Part shown: piece by piece, positions 37,935-46,293 of the stretch
Layout of the letters: every line of letters begins with the position of its first letter
How positions within the stretch are numbered: position 1 is the first letter of the stretch
From: Streptomyces sp. NBC_00190
GTDB lineage: Bacteria; Actinomycetota; Actinomycetes; Streptomycetales; Streptomycetaceae
Reading direction: 5' to 3'
NCBI RefSeq assembly: GCF_036203305.1
Contig: NZ_CP108131.1
Span: forward strand, 62,001 to 126,000
Length of the DNA stretch: 64,000 bases
Notes under the pieces: model-generated
What the model was told of the DNA's origin: nothing
Seen by the model: only the letters and a program-made list of their open reading frames with translations
Database searches by the model: none
Position numbers and translations under genes: made by a program

Positions 37935-38492
37935 TCACTTGTGGAGAACGGCCTGGATTTCGAGGCTGATCGACACCTTGTCGCTGAGCGCGACGCCACC
38001 GGCGTTGATGCCGAAGTCGCGCCGGTTGATCTCCGACGTCGCGGAGAAGCTGGCCCGCTGTCCATCCCGCTGGTCCGAGCTGAAGGCGTTCACCTTGAGG
38101 GTCAGCGGCACCTGCCGTGTGATGCCGTGCAAGGTAAGCTCACCGTCGACGGCCCAACCGTCGACGGTCTGGCGGATGCCGGTCGAGCGGTAGCTCACCG
38201 TCGGGTACGTGTCGACGTCGAGGTATTCGGCGGCGTGGAGGTGGTTGTCGCGCTTTTCGTTGCCGGTGTCGATGGATGCGAGGTCGATCGTCGCGGTGAC
38301 CGACGAGCGCAGTGGGTTCTGGTCCGTGACGAGCGTGACGTCGTGAGTGGTGAACCGGCCCCGCGTCTTGCTGATCCCGAGGAGGCGGACGGAGAAGGCG
38401 ATCTCGGAGTGCGCCGGGTCGGCCTTCCACGTGCCGGCCAGATAGCCCGGAATCGCGGCGGTCACGGGGGCGGTGTTCATGGTTTCGTTCAC
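37935..38492 (-). CDS. YceI-family protein
   Basis: The 185-residue protein shows the YceI lipocalin-like pattern: AGTWKADPAHSEIAFSVRLL, then RGRFTTHDVTLV, NHLHAAEYLDVDTYPTVSYR and ELTLHGITRQVPLTLKVNAF. It likely binds a polyprenyl or other amphipathic ligand. There is no signal peptide. I chose a GTG at 38492, which has GGAGG five bases upstream; an ATG at 38480 is also possible. It is downstream of the SnoaL-like gene in a minus-strand row. Confidence 0.9.
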   Translation of the reverse strand: MNETMNTAPVTAAIPGYLAGTWKADPAHSEIAFSVRLLGISKTRGRFTTHDVTLVTDQNPLRSSVTATIDLASIDTGNEKRDNHLHAAEYLDVDTYPTVSYRSTGIRQTVDGWAVDGELTLHGITRQVPLTLKVNAFSSDQRDGQRASFSATSEINRRDFGINAGGVALSDKVSISLEIQAVLHK

Positions 38493-38656
38493 GGCTTCCT
38501 CCATGGTTGTGCGGCCGAGGCCGCGCGGCGAGGGGGCTGGCGGGTCGGGGTCGGTGCCCGTGATCCATCGCGAGCGGCGCGCCCGCCGGCGTCTGGGGCC
38601 CAAGGCATCGGTCGTCGCGGACAGTTGCCTGGTGTTGCTCGAACTCCTGTGATCTG

Positions 38657-39097
38657 TCAGGGCTCGAGGTGAACCGCTCCGTTGCCGCTCGCGATGTCGA
38701 GCGGCACCGAGACGTGGTCGTGCGTGATCAACCACGTCCCGTCAATCTTCCGGAAGCAGTACGTGACCCTGACCCACATACCGCTCATCGCCGTCCCGTC
38801 CTTCAGCGTGCCGCTGAGACGAGCAAAGGCGTGCCCGAAGGCCACATCATCGCCCACTGTGAGGGTCAGCTCGCGAACCTCGTAGATCACGCTCTCAAAG
38901 AACGCGAACACGGGCGCCCAGTTCTTGAGTTTCTCCTCCACCCCCACACTCTGGAGCGGCGGCTCGATGTCGAAGGATACGACGTCCGTTGCGTACAGCT
39001 TCTTCAGGCCCCCGGGGTCCTTGGCCTGGAGTCCCTCGGCGATCATGTTGACTTGCCGACGAATCTCGGCTTCGTCCATCTCGCGTTGCGTAGGCAT
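38657..39097 (-). CDS. SnoaL-like/NTF2-fold protein
   Basis: The 146-residue protein has the SnoaL/SgcJ-like cone fold pattern: AEGLQAKDPGGLKKLYATDV, SFDIEPPLQSVGVEEKLKNW, FGHAFARLSGT and the ending WLITHDHVSVPLD. Members are isomerases, hydrolases or ligand-binding proteins. GGGAAGGTGAGG lies before the ATG at 39097. It stands between YceI and the allene-oxide-cyclase-like gene. SnoaL-like genes are frequent partners of ECF41 sigma factors such as the one at 39981. Confidence 0.85.
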   Translation of the reverse strand: MPTQREMDEAEIRRQVNMIAEGLQAKDPGGLKKLYATDVVSFDIEPPLQSVGVEEKLKNWAPVFAFFESVIYEVRELTLTVGDDVAFGHAFARLSGTLKDGTAMSGMWVRVTYCFRKIDGTWLITHDHVSVPLDIASGNGAVHLEP

Positions 39098-39172
39098 CGC
39101 GACCTCACCTTCCCTTTCGTGGTGGAACCTTGGCTTCTCACACGCTCCGCTCTGCGGATCATGCTGCACCTA

Positions 39173-39706
39173 TCAGTGCAGAATTTCGGCCCGTACCCTC
39201 TCTTTCGGCGTTGCGATGTCCCAGTAGCGAACGGCGCCCCGCGCACTACTGAAGTCGCCTGTACCGCCGGTGATGGCCATGTCGAGCTGGCTTGTTCCGC
39301 TCACCCAGAGCGACTGCATCGTCAGAGAGCCACGGTTGAGTTCCATCGTGATCAGGCACTGTGTCGTGAGTTCTTCGCCATTGATGTGAATGACCTGGCA
39401 CGAACCACCCCCGCGTCCGACACTGCGGCCGTCCTTTATCGCGGTGCCAGAGTAGACGTACGTATCACCCAGGCTCGGCCCTTTCGGGTCGAGATCGGTA
39501 TACGCGTACTGATCGTTCTGAACCTTGAGTTCGAGGACCTCGACTTGTCGCCTTTCCGGGGTATCGGCGTCTGCGCTGTTTATGGCAAAGACGCCGACAA
39601 AAGCGGTGACCAGCGAAATAGCGAAAAGTTTTGTGAGCGACGCTCGTGTGTTGTTCCTCCGTTCCCTGTCATGCACGCCGAAGGATCCCAGCCTTCTGGG
39701 GACCAT
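39173..39706 (-). CDS. Secreted allene-oxide-cyclase-like barrel protein
   Basis: The 177-residue protein has an N-terminal signal peptide after a charged start (about 22-47, LFAISLVTAFVGVFAINSADA). A beta-barrel domain follows, with GDTYVYSGTAIKDGRSVGRG, TTQCLITMELNRGSLTMQSL, and MAITGGTGDFSSARG. The last motif is shared by allene oxide cyclases, dirigent proteins and their bacterial AOC-barrel relatives. It is probably exported. The gene is divergent from the ECF41 sigma factor. Confidence 0.8.
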   Translation of the reverse strand: MVPRRLGSFGVHDRERRNNTRASLTKLFAISLVTAFVGVFAINSADADTPERRQVEVLELKVQNDQYAYTDLDPKGPSLGDTYVYSGTAIKDGRSVGRGGGSCQVIHINGEELTTQCLITMELNRGSLTMQSLWVSGTSQLDMAITGGTGDFSSARGAVRYWDIATPKERVRAEILH

Positions 39707-39869
39707 GATGGAACCTCCTCATTTGCTCAAGCAGTTTCTGCCCCTGGTGGGCGTTGCCGGTCAGGCGGGCGCCGGAGGGTCGACCTCGCCGCCGACCCTG
39801 GAGCGCCCGGTAGGTACGCCGACGAGCTGAGCCCCGACGTGCTCGCTGGGTGATGTGTTCGTCTCAGCG

Positions 39870-39942
39870 GTTCGACAACAGAGCCCCGCGGAATGTGAGG
39901 CCGGTGCGTCGCCTCACATTCCGCGGGGCTGTGTTGTCGAAC
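39870..39942. repeat. 31-bp near-perfect inverted repeat (11-bp loop)
   Basis: Bases 39870-39900 and 39912-39942 are reverse complements except for one position (30 of 31 match), around an 11-base loop. The arms begin GTTCGACAACAGAGCCCC and end GGAATGTGAGG. The hairpin ends 38 bp before the sigma factor start, in the region divergent from the AOC-like gene. It has no T-tract. Confidence 0.85.
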
Positions 39943-39980
39943 GGGTAAGGGCAGATACGACGAAGGGAGCCGTCGGCACC

Positions 39981-40919
39981 ATGAGCACCCGATCCGAGCC
40001 AGGACACGGCCGGCCCGATCCGGGCCTGGACGCGCTCTTGAGCGAGCGGCGCCAACTGATCAATCGCGCGTACCGGCTTCTGGGCTCCCTGGCCGAGGCC
40101 GAGGACGCCGTCCAGGAGACCTACACCCGCTGGTACGCCATGTCACGGAAGCAGCAGGACGCCATCGACAACCCCGGCGCCTGGCTGACGACAGTTGCCG
40201 TCCGCATCTGCCTCAACCTGCTCGGCTCGGCACGGGCCAGGCGAGAGACCTACGTGGGCGAATGGATCCCGGAGCCACTGCCCGAGCATTCGGAGTGGAT
40301 CAGTGGGCGGGTGGACGGTGCGACGGCCGATCCGGCCGACCGGGTCACCCTGGACGAGTCGGTCAACCTGGCCTTCCTGGTCGTGCTCGAATCGATGACC
40401 CCGGCCGAACGCGTCGCGTTCATCCTGCACGACGTCTTCTGCCACTCGTTTGCCGAAGTGGCCGAGATCGTCGGCCGGACCCCGGCGGCATGCCGCCAGC
40501 TCGCCTCCTCGGCCCGCCGCCGCATCCGGGCCGCGCAGTTTTCGACGACTGCGGCAGCCCAACGCGCCGCCGTCGTCAGGGACTTCAAGCAAGCCTGGGA
40601 GGCCAAGGACATCGACGCCCTGATCGGCCTGCTCGACCCCGATGCCACGGCGATCGCCGACGGCGGTGGCCTTGCCATCACCTTCCCGCACCCCATCGAA
40701 GGCTCTGAGCAGATCGCGCACGTCTGGCGAGAGATCGCCCGCCGCAAGCCCGACACCATGACGTTCCTGGAACGTACGGTCAACGGTCAGCCCGGTCTGG
40801 TGGCTCAGCAGGACGGCGTCATCGTGTCGGTGTACGCGTTCGAGGTCGCGGACGACCGGATCAAACACATCTGGGTCGTACGCAACCCCGAAAAACTCCA
40901 TCGCTGGACTACGGGTTGA
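39981..40919 (+). CDS. ECF41-type sigma factor with C-terminal SnoaL-like domain
   Basis: The 312-residue protein has region 2 (RAYRLLGSLAEAEDAVQETY), region 4 (SMTPAERVAFILHDVFCHSF, AEVAEIVGRTPAACRQLASS) and a C-terminal SnoaL-like extension (about 190-312; DFKQAWEAKDIDALIGLLDP). This layout, with no separate anti-sigma factor, defines ECF41 (SigJ-like) sigma factors; the extension regulates activity. They usually control an adjacent gene. The SnoaL, AOC-like or YceI genes are candidates here. The ATG at 39981 is preferred; an extension to 39855 crosses the large hairpin. Confidence 0.9.
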   Translation: MSTRSEPGHGRPDPGLDALLSERRQLINRAYRLLGSLAEAEDAVQETYTRWYAMSRKQQDAIDNPGAWLTTVAVRICLNLLGSARARRETYVGEWIPEPLPEHSEWISGRVDGATADPADRVTLDESVNLAFLVVLESMTPAERVAFILHDVFCHSFAEVAEIVGRTPAACRQLASSARRRIRAAQFSTTAAAQRAAVVRDFKQAWEAKDIDALIGLLDPDATAIADGGGLAITFPHPIEGSEQIAHVWREIARRKPDTMTFLERTVNGQPGLVAQQDGVIVSVYAFEVADDRIKHIWVVRNPEKLHRWTTG

Positions 40920-41129
40920 GGCGCGTTCACCTACCGTCCGGTCCGCTCACAGCCGCTGCCCGGCAGTGGAACACCTTCAAGGAGCGGGAACGAGGCCGGG
41001 GGCGATACCGATGATGGTCACGCCCGTCCTCGTCTCGCCCACGAACTTCTTGGCCGTCGCCGCCAGAGCGTTCCGAGGCACCGTCGGGTCCACGCCCTCT
41101 GTGCACACAAGGATCCGACTCGCCAAACC
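40920..41129. other. Possible C-terminal gene fragment, minus strand
   Basis: From about 41120 to the stop at 40977 the minus strand reads RILVCTEGVDPTVPRNALAA, then GVTIIGIAPGLVPAP. This looks like a protein end rather than noise, but no start or family is visible. It may have been cut by the IS256 fragment. Confidence 0.25.
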
Positions 41130-41531
41130 TCTTGGGAGTGCACGATGCCTACACGGCCCCGACGGAGCAGTCCGCTGCCCAGGCTCTCGACGCATTTGAG
41201 GCTTCTGACCTGGGCAAACGATACCCGCGATCGTGCGGGCCTGGCGGTCGGCCTGGCCGGAGTTCACCCCCCCTACCGCGCGTTCCCGCCGACCATAAGT
41301 ACGGTGGTCTACTCCACGAACATGGTCGAATCGATGAACGCCCGCCTACGCAAGGCCACCCGCAACCGCGGCCACTTCCCCTCGGAACTGGCCGCGTTGA
41401 AGGTCCTCTACCTGGCGGTCCGCGCGCAGATCAACCCCAAAGCGCGCGATAAGAACCACGTCGCCCCACTCTGGCAAGGGGCACGGAACCAGTTCTCAGT
41501 GTTCTTCGAGGACCGGCTCAGCATCCAATGA
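41130..41531 (+). pseudogene. IS256-family transposase, C-terminal third
   Basis: One frame gives LDAFEASDLGKRYP and, after a shift near 41235, another gives TVVYSTNMVESMNARLRKAT and NRGHFPSELAALKVLYLAVR. This is the hallmark region of IS256 (Mutator-like) transposases, including the catalytic Glu in NMVESMNARLRK. The N-terminal two thirds are missing. Confidence 0.85.
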
Positions 41532-41772
41532 CAGCAACCGACTTGCACAAGATCGCTGACACATCCATGACCTGCCTTAAGTAGGCGGCAGCAATGTTCG
41601 CCGCGGGCCAGGACCATGCCGCGCTCGCGAAGGTGCGGCAGCTCAGCCTCCGGTCGGAGTCAAGCACCCCGGCACATGGCGCCGGCCTGGCCAACAGCTC
41701 TCGTGAATGATCCCACTGACGAAACTCGGCACATCACCGACATCTGCCCTGCACCCGACACACAGGGTGGAG

Positions 41773-41846
41773 GTCAGTGGGATGCGCAGGGCTATGTCAG
41801 TGTCGGACAACGTCAACGTCAGTGGGCGACGACACGAGATGTCAGT
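41773..41846 (+). repeat. Phased GTCAGT direct repeats
   Basis: GTCAGT occurs at 41773, 41796, 41818 and 41841, with start-to-start distances of 23, 22 and 23 bp, or about two helical turns. A variant GTCGGT follows at 41866. Sequence between copies is partly shared (GGGCGAC, GTCGGCGAC). The layout resembles iterons or a multi-site operator. Confidence 0.5.
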
Positions 41847-41861
41847 AGTCGGCGACATGGG

Positions 41862-42035
41862 GTGTGTCGGTAGGCGGTGACGGCTCGGAGAGCGTCCGGA
41901 GGCTGTTCGCGACGTTGTCGTGGAGGACGTCGATGAGGTCGCCGCGGGTGACCATCTCGGCGGCGGCGAGGTCTTCGAGGGCTTGACTCTGGTCGGCGTC
42001 GGCGGAGTCGATCCCGCCGTCAGCCCAGATGGGGG
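41862..42035 (-). pseudogene. C-terminal fragment of an unrecognised protein
   Basis: The minus strand reads GIDSADADQSQALEDLAAAE, then DLIDVLHDNVANSLRTLSEP and a stop. Codon usage looks coding, but the upstream frame is broken at the HTH fragment next to it. No family recognised. Confidence 0.3.
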
Positions 42036-42067
42036 TCCTCGTAGCAGCCGCCGCAAAAACAACGGAT

Positions 42068-42220
42068 ACCGCTGACCTGCTGGTCAGGCTTCCCGTCCGG
42101 CTTGTTCGACGATGCCACCCTCGCGGTGCTGGCGGAGCTCCCGGTAAAGGGCGGAGCGGCTGACTCCGAGCTCGGCGGCGATCTGCTCGGGGATCGCGCC
42201 GTCCTTGATGTTGGTGACAC
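42068..42220 (-). pseudogene. Small HTH fragment (recombinase-type tail)
   Basis: The minus strand reads KDGAIPEQIAAELGVSRSAL, then YRELRQHREGGIVEQAGREA and a stop. This is a recognisable HTH like that at the end of serine recombinases. No catalytic domain is present upstream. Confidence 0.4.
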
Positions 42221-42529
42221 CGGGTCAGAGCTGCCCGGTTTCGCCGCCGTCGCGTTCGGCAACAGCATGAGCGAGATTGCTTCGGACGACTCCTGGTCCT
42301 ACCTCCCGAACGACCTGCCGCCGAAGAGCGCGACGTGTCTTCAACGACGCGACCGACCCACTACGGGTCCGGGCAGCACCGCGGGCGCGGACGCGGTCAC
42401 GTTCCCGCCGACCAGGCGGGCCGCCTCGGGGCCCGGCGCGGTCCGGACGGCCGATCGCTTGGAGGTGACCGTGCGGGTTGTGGGAGCCCAGGAGGAGCAG
42501 CTGCGTCCGGTTTTCAGGCGGTGTCGGGC

Positions 42530-43309
42530 TCAGTGAACGGAGAACCCGCCGTCGACGAAGATAGCCTGCCCTGTGACGTAGCCGGAGGCACGGCTGGCCA
42601 GGAACACCGCCGCTCCGACGAAGTCCTCGGCCAGGCCGTTACGCCCGACCATCGTGCGCGCGGCCAGCGCCGCCACCTTCTCCGGGTCGGACGACAACCG
42701 CGCATTGAGCGGGGTCATGACGAAGCCGGGCACCAGCGTGTTGCAGGTGACGCCGTGTGGCGACCACGCCTCAGCCTGAGAGCGGGCCAGCGCCTCCAGC
42801 GCCCCCTTGGAGACCCCGTAGGCGCCACTCTGGACGAACGCCCGGTGCGCCTGCTGGGAGGTGATGTGGATGATCCGCCCGAAGCCCCGCTCGGCCATGC
42901 CTGGCCCGAACCGCTGGCCCAACAAGTAGGGCGCCTCCAGGTTCACCGCCATCGTGGCGTCCCACACCTCCTCGCCCAGCTCGCCCATCGGCGGCCGCAC
43001 GTTGATCCCGGCGCTGTTGACGAGAATGTCGGGCTCGCCGAACACCTCAGCTGCCTGCTCCGCCGCCGCGCGCAACCCGTCGCGGGTGCTCAAGTCGGCG
43101 CTCACCCAAGCCGCCCGGCAGCCGTCCGCCGCCAGCTCGTCGACCGTAGAGGCCAGTTCCGACCTCTTGCCCGCCACGATCACCACGCTCGCCCCCGCTC
43201 GCGCGAGAGCCCCGGCGATGGCTCGGCCGATGCCGGAACTGCCGCCCGTCACCACGGCGACCCGGCCGTCCAGCGAGAACAGTTCGGAGAGGTAGCTATG
43301 CGAGACCAT
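42530..43309 (-). CDS. SDR-family oxidoreductase
   Basis: The 259-residue protein is a classical short-chain dehydrogenase. It has the cofactor loop VVTGGSSGIGRAIAGAL (19-35), NSAG (98-101), the catalytic S151, Y164 and K168 (SGAYGVSKGAL), and the ending GYVTGQAIFVDGGFSVH. The substrate is unknown; the closest pattern is gluconate 5-dehydrogenase or 3-oxoacyl-ACP-reductase-like enzymes. It is complete and stands alone between decayed regions. Confidence 0.9.
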   Translation of the reverse strand: MVSHSYLSELFSLDGRVAVVTGGSSGIGRAIAGALARAGASVVIVAGKRSELASTVDELAADGCRAAWVSADLSTRDGLRAAAEQAAEVFGEPDILVNSAGINVRPPMGELGEEVWDATMAVNLEAPYLLGQRFGPGMAERGFGRIIHITSQQAHRAFVQSGAYGVSKGALEALARSQAEAWSPHGVTCNTLVPGFVMTPLNARLSSDPEKVAALAARTMVGRNGLAEDFVGAAVFLASRASGYVTGQAIFVDGGFSVH

Positions 43310-43696
43310 GCCCGCACCCTAGACGGCACGTCCATGGCGACAGCGCCCAGGGCGGAACGCGGGTGGGGAGGTCCGCCATTACCTGGGCCTCCGGGGACTT
43401 CACCGCCATGAACGGCACCGTCCTGTACCCGGAGCCGCCAGTGCTGGGGTACTCATCGCCTCACGCCAGGACGGGGCCCGGCCTGGCGGAACCGCGATGA
43501 CGCGGCCTGCCGTGCGGCATGAGAGGTTCCTGGGCCTTCATGCATGGCGCGGGCCATGCGCTACTGAGCGAGGGGTGTGTGAGCCGGGTTGCCCGACTCT
43601 TTCGCCCGGTCCTCGATCTGCTTTCGCGCCCTGGGATCCCCAATGGTGATCCGGGAGGTGGCCGGGCTGATGCGCCGCCCGGAAAACATACTTAGG
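43310..43696. other. No supportable gene (387 bp)
   Basis: Only short overlapping frames. One minus-strand frame (43690 to 43562) contains ITIGDPRARKQIEDRAKE, which looks coding but has no start and no recognised family. Confidence 0.4.
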
Positions 43697-43917
43697 TCGC
43701 CCTGCCCGGCTCCACCCACGACCTGACCGCCGCCCGCGCCCACGGCATCGTCGACGCCTTGGCCGAGTCCGGGATCAGATGCTGGGCGGACAACGCGTAC
43801 CAGGGCGCTGGCCGCCACATCCGCGTTCCGTTCCGCGGCCGGCGGCTCAAGCGCTGGAAGCGTCGGCACAACACCACCCACGCCGAGATCCGCTGCGTCG
43901 GCGAACAGGCGATGGCC
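43697..43917 (+). pseudogene. IS5-family transposase, internal fragment
   Basis: The plus strand reads LPGSTHDLTAARAHGIVDAL, then IRCWADNAYQGAGRHIRVPF and RLKRWKRRHNTTHAEIRCVG. This is the same family as the intact gene at 59874-60650. The match ends near 43917, where the truncated NACHT gene begins on the other strand. Confidence 0.8.
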
Positions 43918-44246
43918 AGCCGCCAGCGCACCGGCATGGGAAACGGACGATCCAATCCCCGAGACGCAGCCTCGTCCTTCCAGCGTTCCTGGACGAGTCC
44001 AGCAAGAACGTCCTTGGCGCGCGCCAGATCTTCCGTCGACGGCCGTTGCGCAGTAGCCGAGCGGCGCCGTTGCACGAATTCCGCCGTCTGAGTTGCGGCC
44101 ACCCACACCGCATCCGCCAAGGCGACCACGGTTGCTGCAGCCGTGAGCCCCTGGGCCTCCAGCACCGCCGCGACCACGGCCAGTGGCAAGCTCAGCCCCA
44201 TCACCACAACGAACAACACGACCTGGCGCCGCCGCGATCCCGGCAT
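43918..44246 (-). pseudogene. N-terminal fragment of a NACHT/STAND NTPase
   Basis: The protein starts MPGSRRRQVVLFVVVMGLSL with two membrane helices, then RPSTEDLARAKDVLAGLVQE and RWKDEAASRGLDRPFPMPVR. This is the usual lead-in to actinomycete NACHT NTPases (a Trp-Glu-Ala-Arg-Leu-Pro-rich stretch before the P-loop). The gene is cut by the IS5 fragment before any Walker motif. About 110 residues remain. Confidence 0.55.
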
Positions 44247-44509
44247 AGCTCCGTCCTGAAAGCCGTAGGTATCGACCCAAGAGGGACGATCACAGGCCAT
44301 TATCTGGACCGGTAGCCGCTCGGTGTGATCACGGCGGACCTCGGCGCGGCGCTTGGCCAGGCCAAGCTGTCATGCTCAAGGAACGCGCCCTCGTTGCTGC
44401 CGCGACGAACTGCACTGAGCAGCGGAGGATGATAGGGGCGTTACTGCTGGGCACGCCTGAGCAGGCCGCGGCGATCAGCAAGGGAACGGCGGGTCGCTCG
44501 ACCGAGGCC

Positions 44510-44640
44510 TGACCTGATCGCGGGCGGCGAGCCAGCGCCGATCGCTGTGTCGAGGGTGTCGCCGTCGATGCGCTGCAGGACCCGGCGCACGGTGGCCTCG
44601 GCCGGTGCGGTGGGCCTGCCGGGTTCACGGACCGGGCCGC
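44510..44640 (-). pseudogene. Second ISAs1-family transposase fragment
   Basis: The minus strand reads APAEATVRRVLQRIDGDTLD, then TAIGA before a frameshift that restores WLAARDQ. It parallels [18 protein letters not shown] and AVGGWLADR in the ISAs1 copy at 24544-25717. Only about 40 codons remain. Confidence 0.6.
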
Positions 44641-44891
44641 CGGGGGCGGCGCTCACGGCGGCCGGCGCGTTGCGGCCCTCCGCGGTCGGCCTCGCCGTCG
44701 CCCGGGGCTTCACCGAGGCCGTCGGCGGCACCCTGGGCGCCGAGGACACCCCCCGGCGGTGGCCTGACCATGGTCCTCACCCCCCGCGGCGGGCGGCAGC
44801 GCACCGGGCGCCGCGGAACTCCCGAGCTCGGCGGTCACATGACGTCGGTACGGCAGCGGCGCTGTCGGTGGGACCGTCTACCCTGCGTTCC

Positions 44892-46292
44892 ATGATCGAG
44901 GGGGAATACGCCGCACCGTCACCCGGTGCGCTCGCCGACGAGGTCGCGGCCGTGCTGGCGGACCGCCGCGACCCGGGCGTGGCGACGTTCGAACGGCTGC
45001 TCAGCGCCGTGGTGGTGCACGCCTACCGGGACCGGGAGGCGCTGACCGCCGCGTTGGGGTCCGTCCCGCTCGAGTTCGCGGTACGACCGGACCCGCAGGT
45101 GGCGTGCCTCGCGGGCATCGTCGGCGCCGCGGTGGAGCCCGTACGGGCCGAGGAGTCCTGGGAGAACGCCGGGGCGGGCTGGCTCGAACTGTGCCAGCAC
45201 GTGGCGCTGGACTACATCGCGGGGGCGCGCATGGGCGAACTCCACGCACGGCTGCGGGCCGGCGACCCCGTCCCGTTCCCGCTGTCCGTGCCGAGCGGGC
45301 CGACCGGTGCGGTGGAGCCGCGCCAACTGGTCGAGCGGCTCGCGGAGTACGCACGCCTCGGTGTCCGGCCCGGTCCGGCGGACCTGGGGCAGGCGCTGCT
45401 GCGCTGCGGCGGCCCGGTCGACGCCGAAGCCGTGCGAGCCGCCGAGAAGTTGGATCTCGCGGAGGGGCCCCGGGTGGCCGACTGGCTGCGGCAGGGCGGG
45501 CTGCCGCAGCCTGCGGGGTGGCGGGAGCGCGAGTCCGGTGCGCCCGAGCGTCCCAGCAGGCGCCGGGGAGCACGCGCCGGCCGCCGGATCCTGGTGGGGC
45601 ACGAGGCGATCGAGGGCCGCGGTGCGTTCCCCCGGCGGTTCTGGTCGCTGTTCCGGAAGTTCGAGCCGGCCATCTCCTGCCCGCACTGGTCCCTGCCGGA
45701 CTTCCGGGACGCACACACGGTCGCGGCCCTGCCCTGGCACCCGGAGATCGCCGCGGCCCGGCTGCTGACGGGGGTCGCGTCGGCGGCCGACAAGGACGGC
45801 GGCCGCGGCGCGCCCGCCTTCCTGGAGGCTCTCGCCGCGGCCGACGGCCCGGCTGGACCGGCCGTGCACCTCGCTGTCGCCTACGGGCTCGCCTCGGTTC
45901 CAGAGGAGGACCGGGAGGCCGCCGTACGAGCGCTGCTCCTGCTGGCCGCGCGGGGCAGGCTGGACGGGGAGCTGCTGGGCCGGGAACTCGCCGAACTCGT
46001 GGGGCTGGGCACGCTGAAGGTCGCCCTGGTGACCGAGTCTCTGCGGGCGGCGGCTGCCGCCCCACAGGGCGCCGCCCCGGTCTGGGCGGTCCTGGTCGCC
46101 GGACTCCCCGGCCTCCTGGCCCGCACCCGGCCGCAGGCGCACGGGGCGCTGCTGGCCGTCGCGGCGGACTCCGCGCGGCTGTCGTGTGCACGCGGTGAAC
46201 TGCCCGAGGTGACCGCCCTGGCCCAGCGGCCGGGGTCGTCCCGCCTGCTCAAGGAGGCCCGACGGCTGTGCGACACGCTGGCCGGGCTCTGA
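44892..46292 (+). CDS. DUF6493-like protein (DUF7824/DUF7825 type)
   Basis: The 466-residue protein starts at the ATG at 44892 (MIEGEYAAPSPGALADEVAA). The C-terminal half has the helical pattern of streptomycete DUF6493 proteins: PWHPEIAAARLLTGVASAAD, then ALLLLAARGRLDGELLGREL and LVGLGTLKVALVTESLRAAA. Full DUF6493 proteins are usually longer (about 900 residues), so this is a short member. The family is often near SWIM-zinc-finger and VWA genes; none is seen here. Its stop lies one base from the convergent RNA ligase stop. Confidence 0.65.
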   Translation: MIEGEYAAPSPGALADEVAAVLADRRDPGVATFERLLSAVVVHAYRDREALTAALGSVPLEFAVRPDPQVACLAGIVGAAVEPVRAEESWENAGAGWLELCQHVALDYIAGARMGELHARLRAGDPVPFPLSVPSGPTGAVEPRQLVERLAEYARLGVRPGPADLGQALLRCGGPVDAEAVRAAEKLDLAEGPRVADWLRQGGLPQPAGWRERESGAPERPSRRRGARAGRRILVGHEAIEGRGAFPRRFWSLFRKFEPAISCPHWSLPDFRDAHTVAALPWHPEIAAARLLTGVASAADKDGGRGAPAFLEALAAADGPAGPAVHLAVAYGLASVPEEDREAAVRALLLLAARGRLDGELLGRELAELVGLGTLKVALVTESLRAAAAAPQGAAPVWAVLVAGLPGLLARTRPQAHGALLAVAADSARLSCARGELPEVTALAQRPGSSRLLKEARRLCDTLAGL

Positions 46293-46293
46293 A

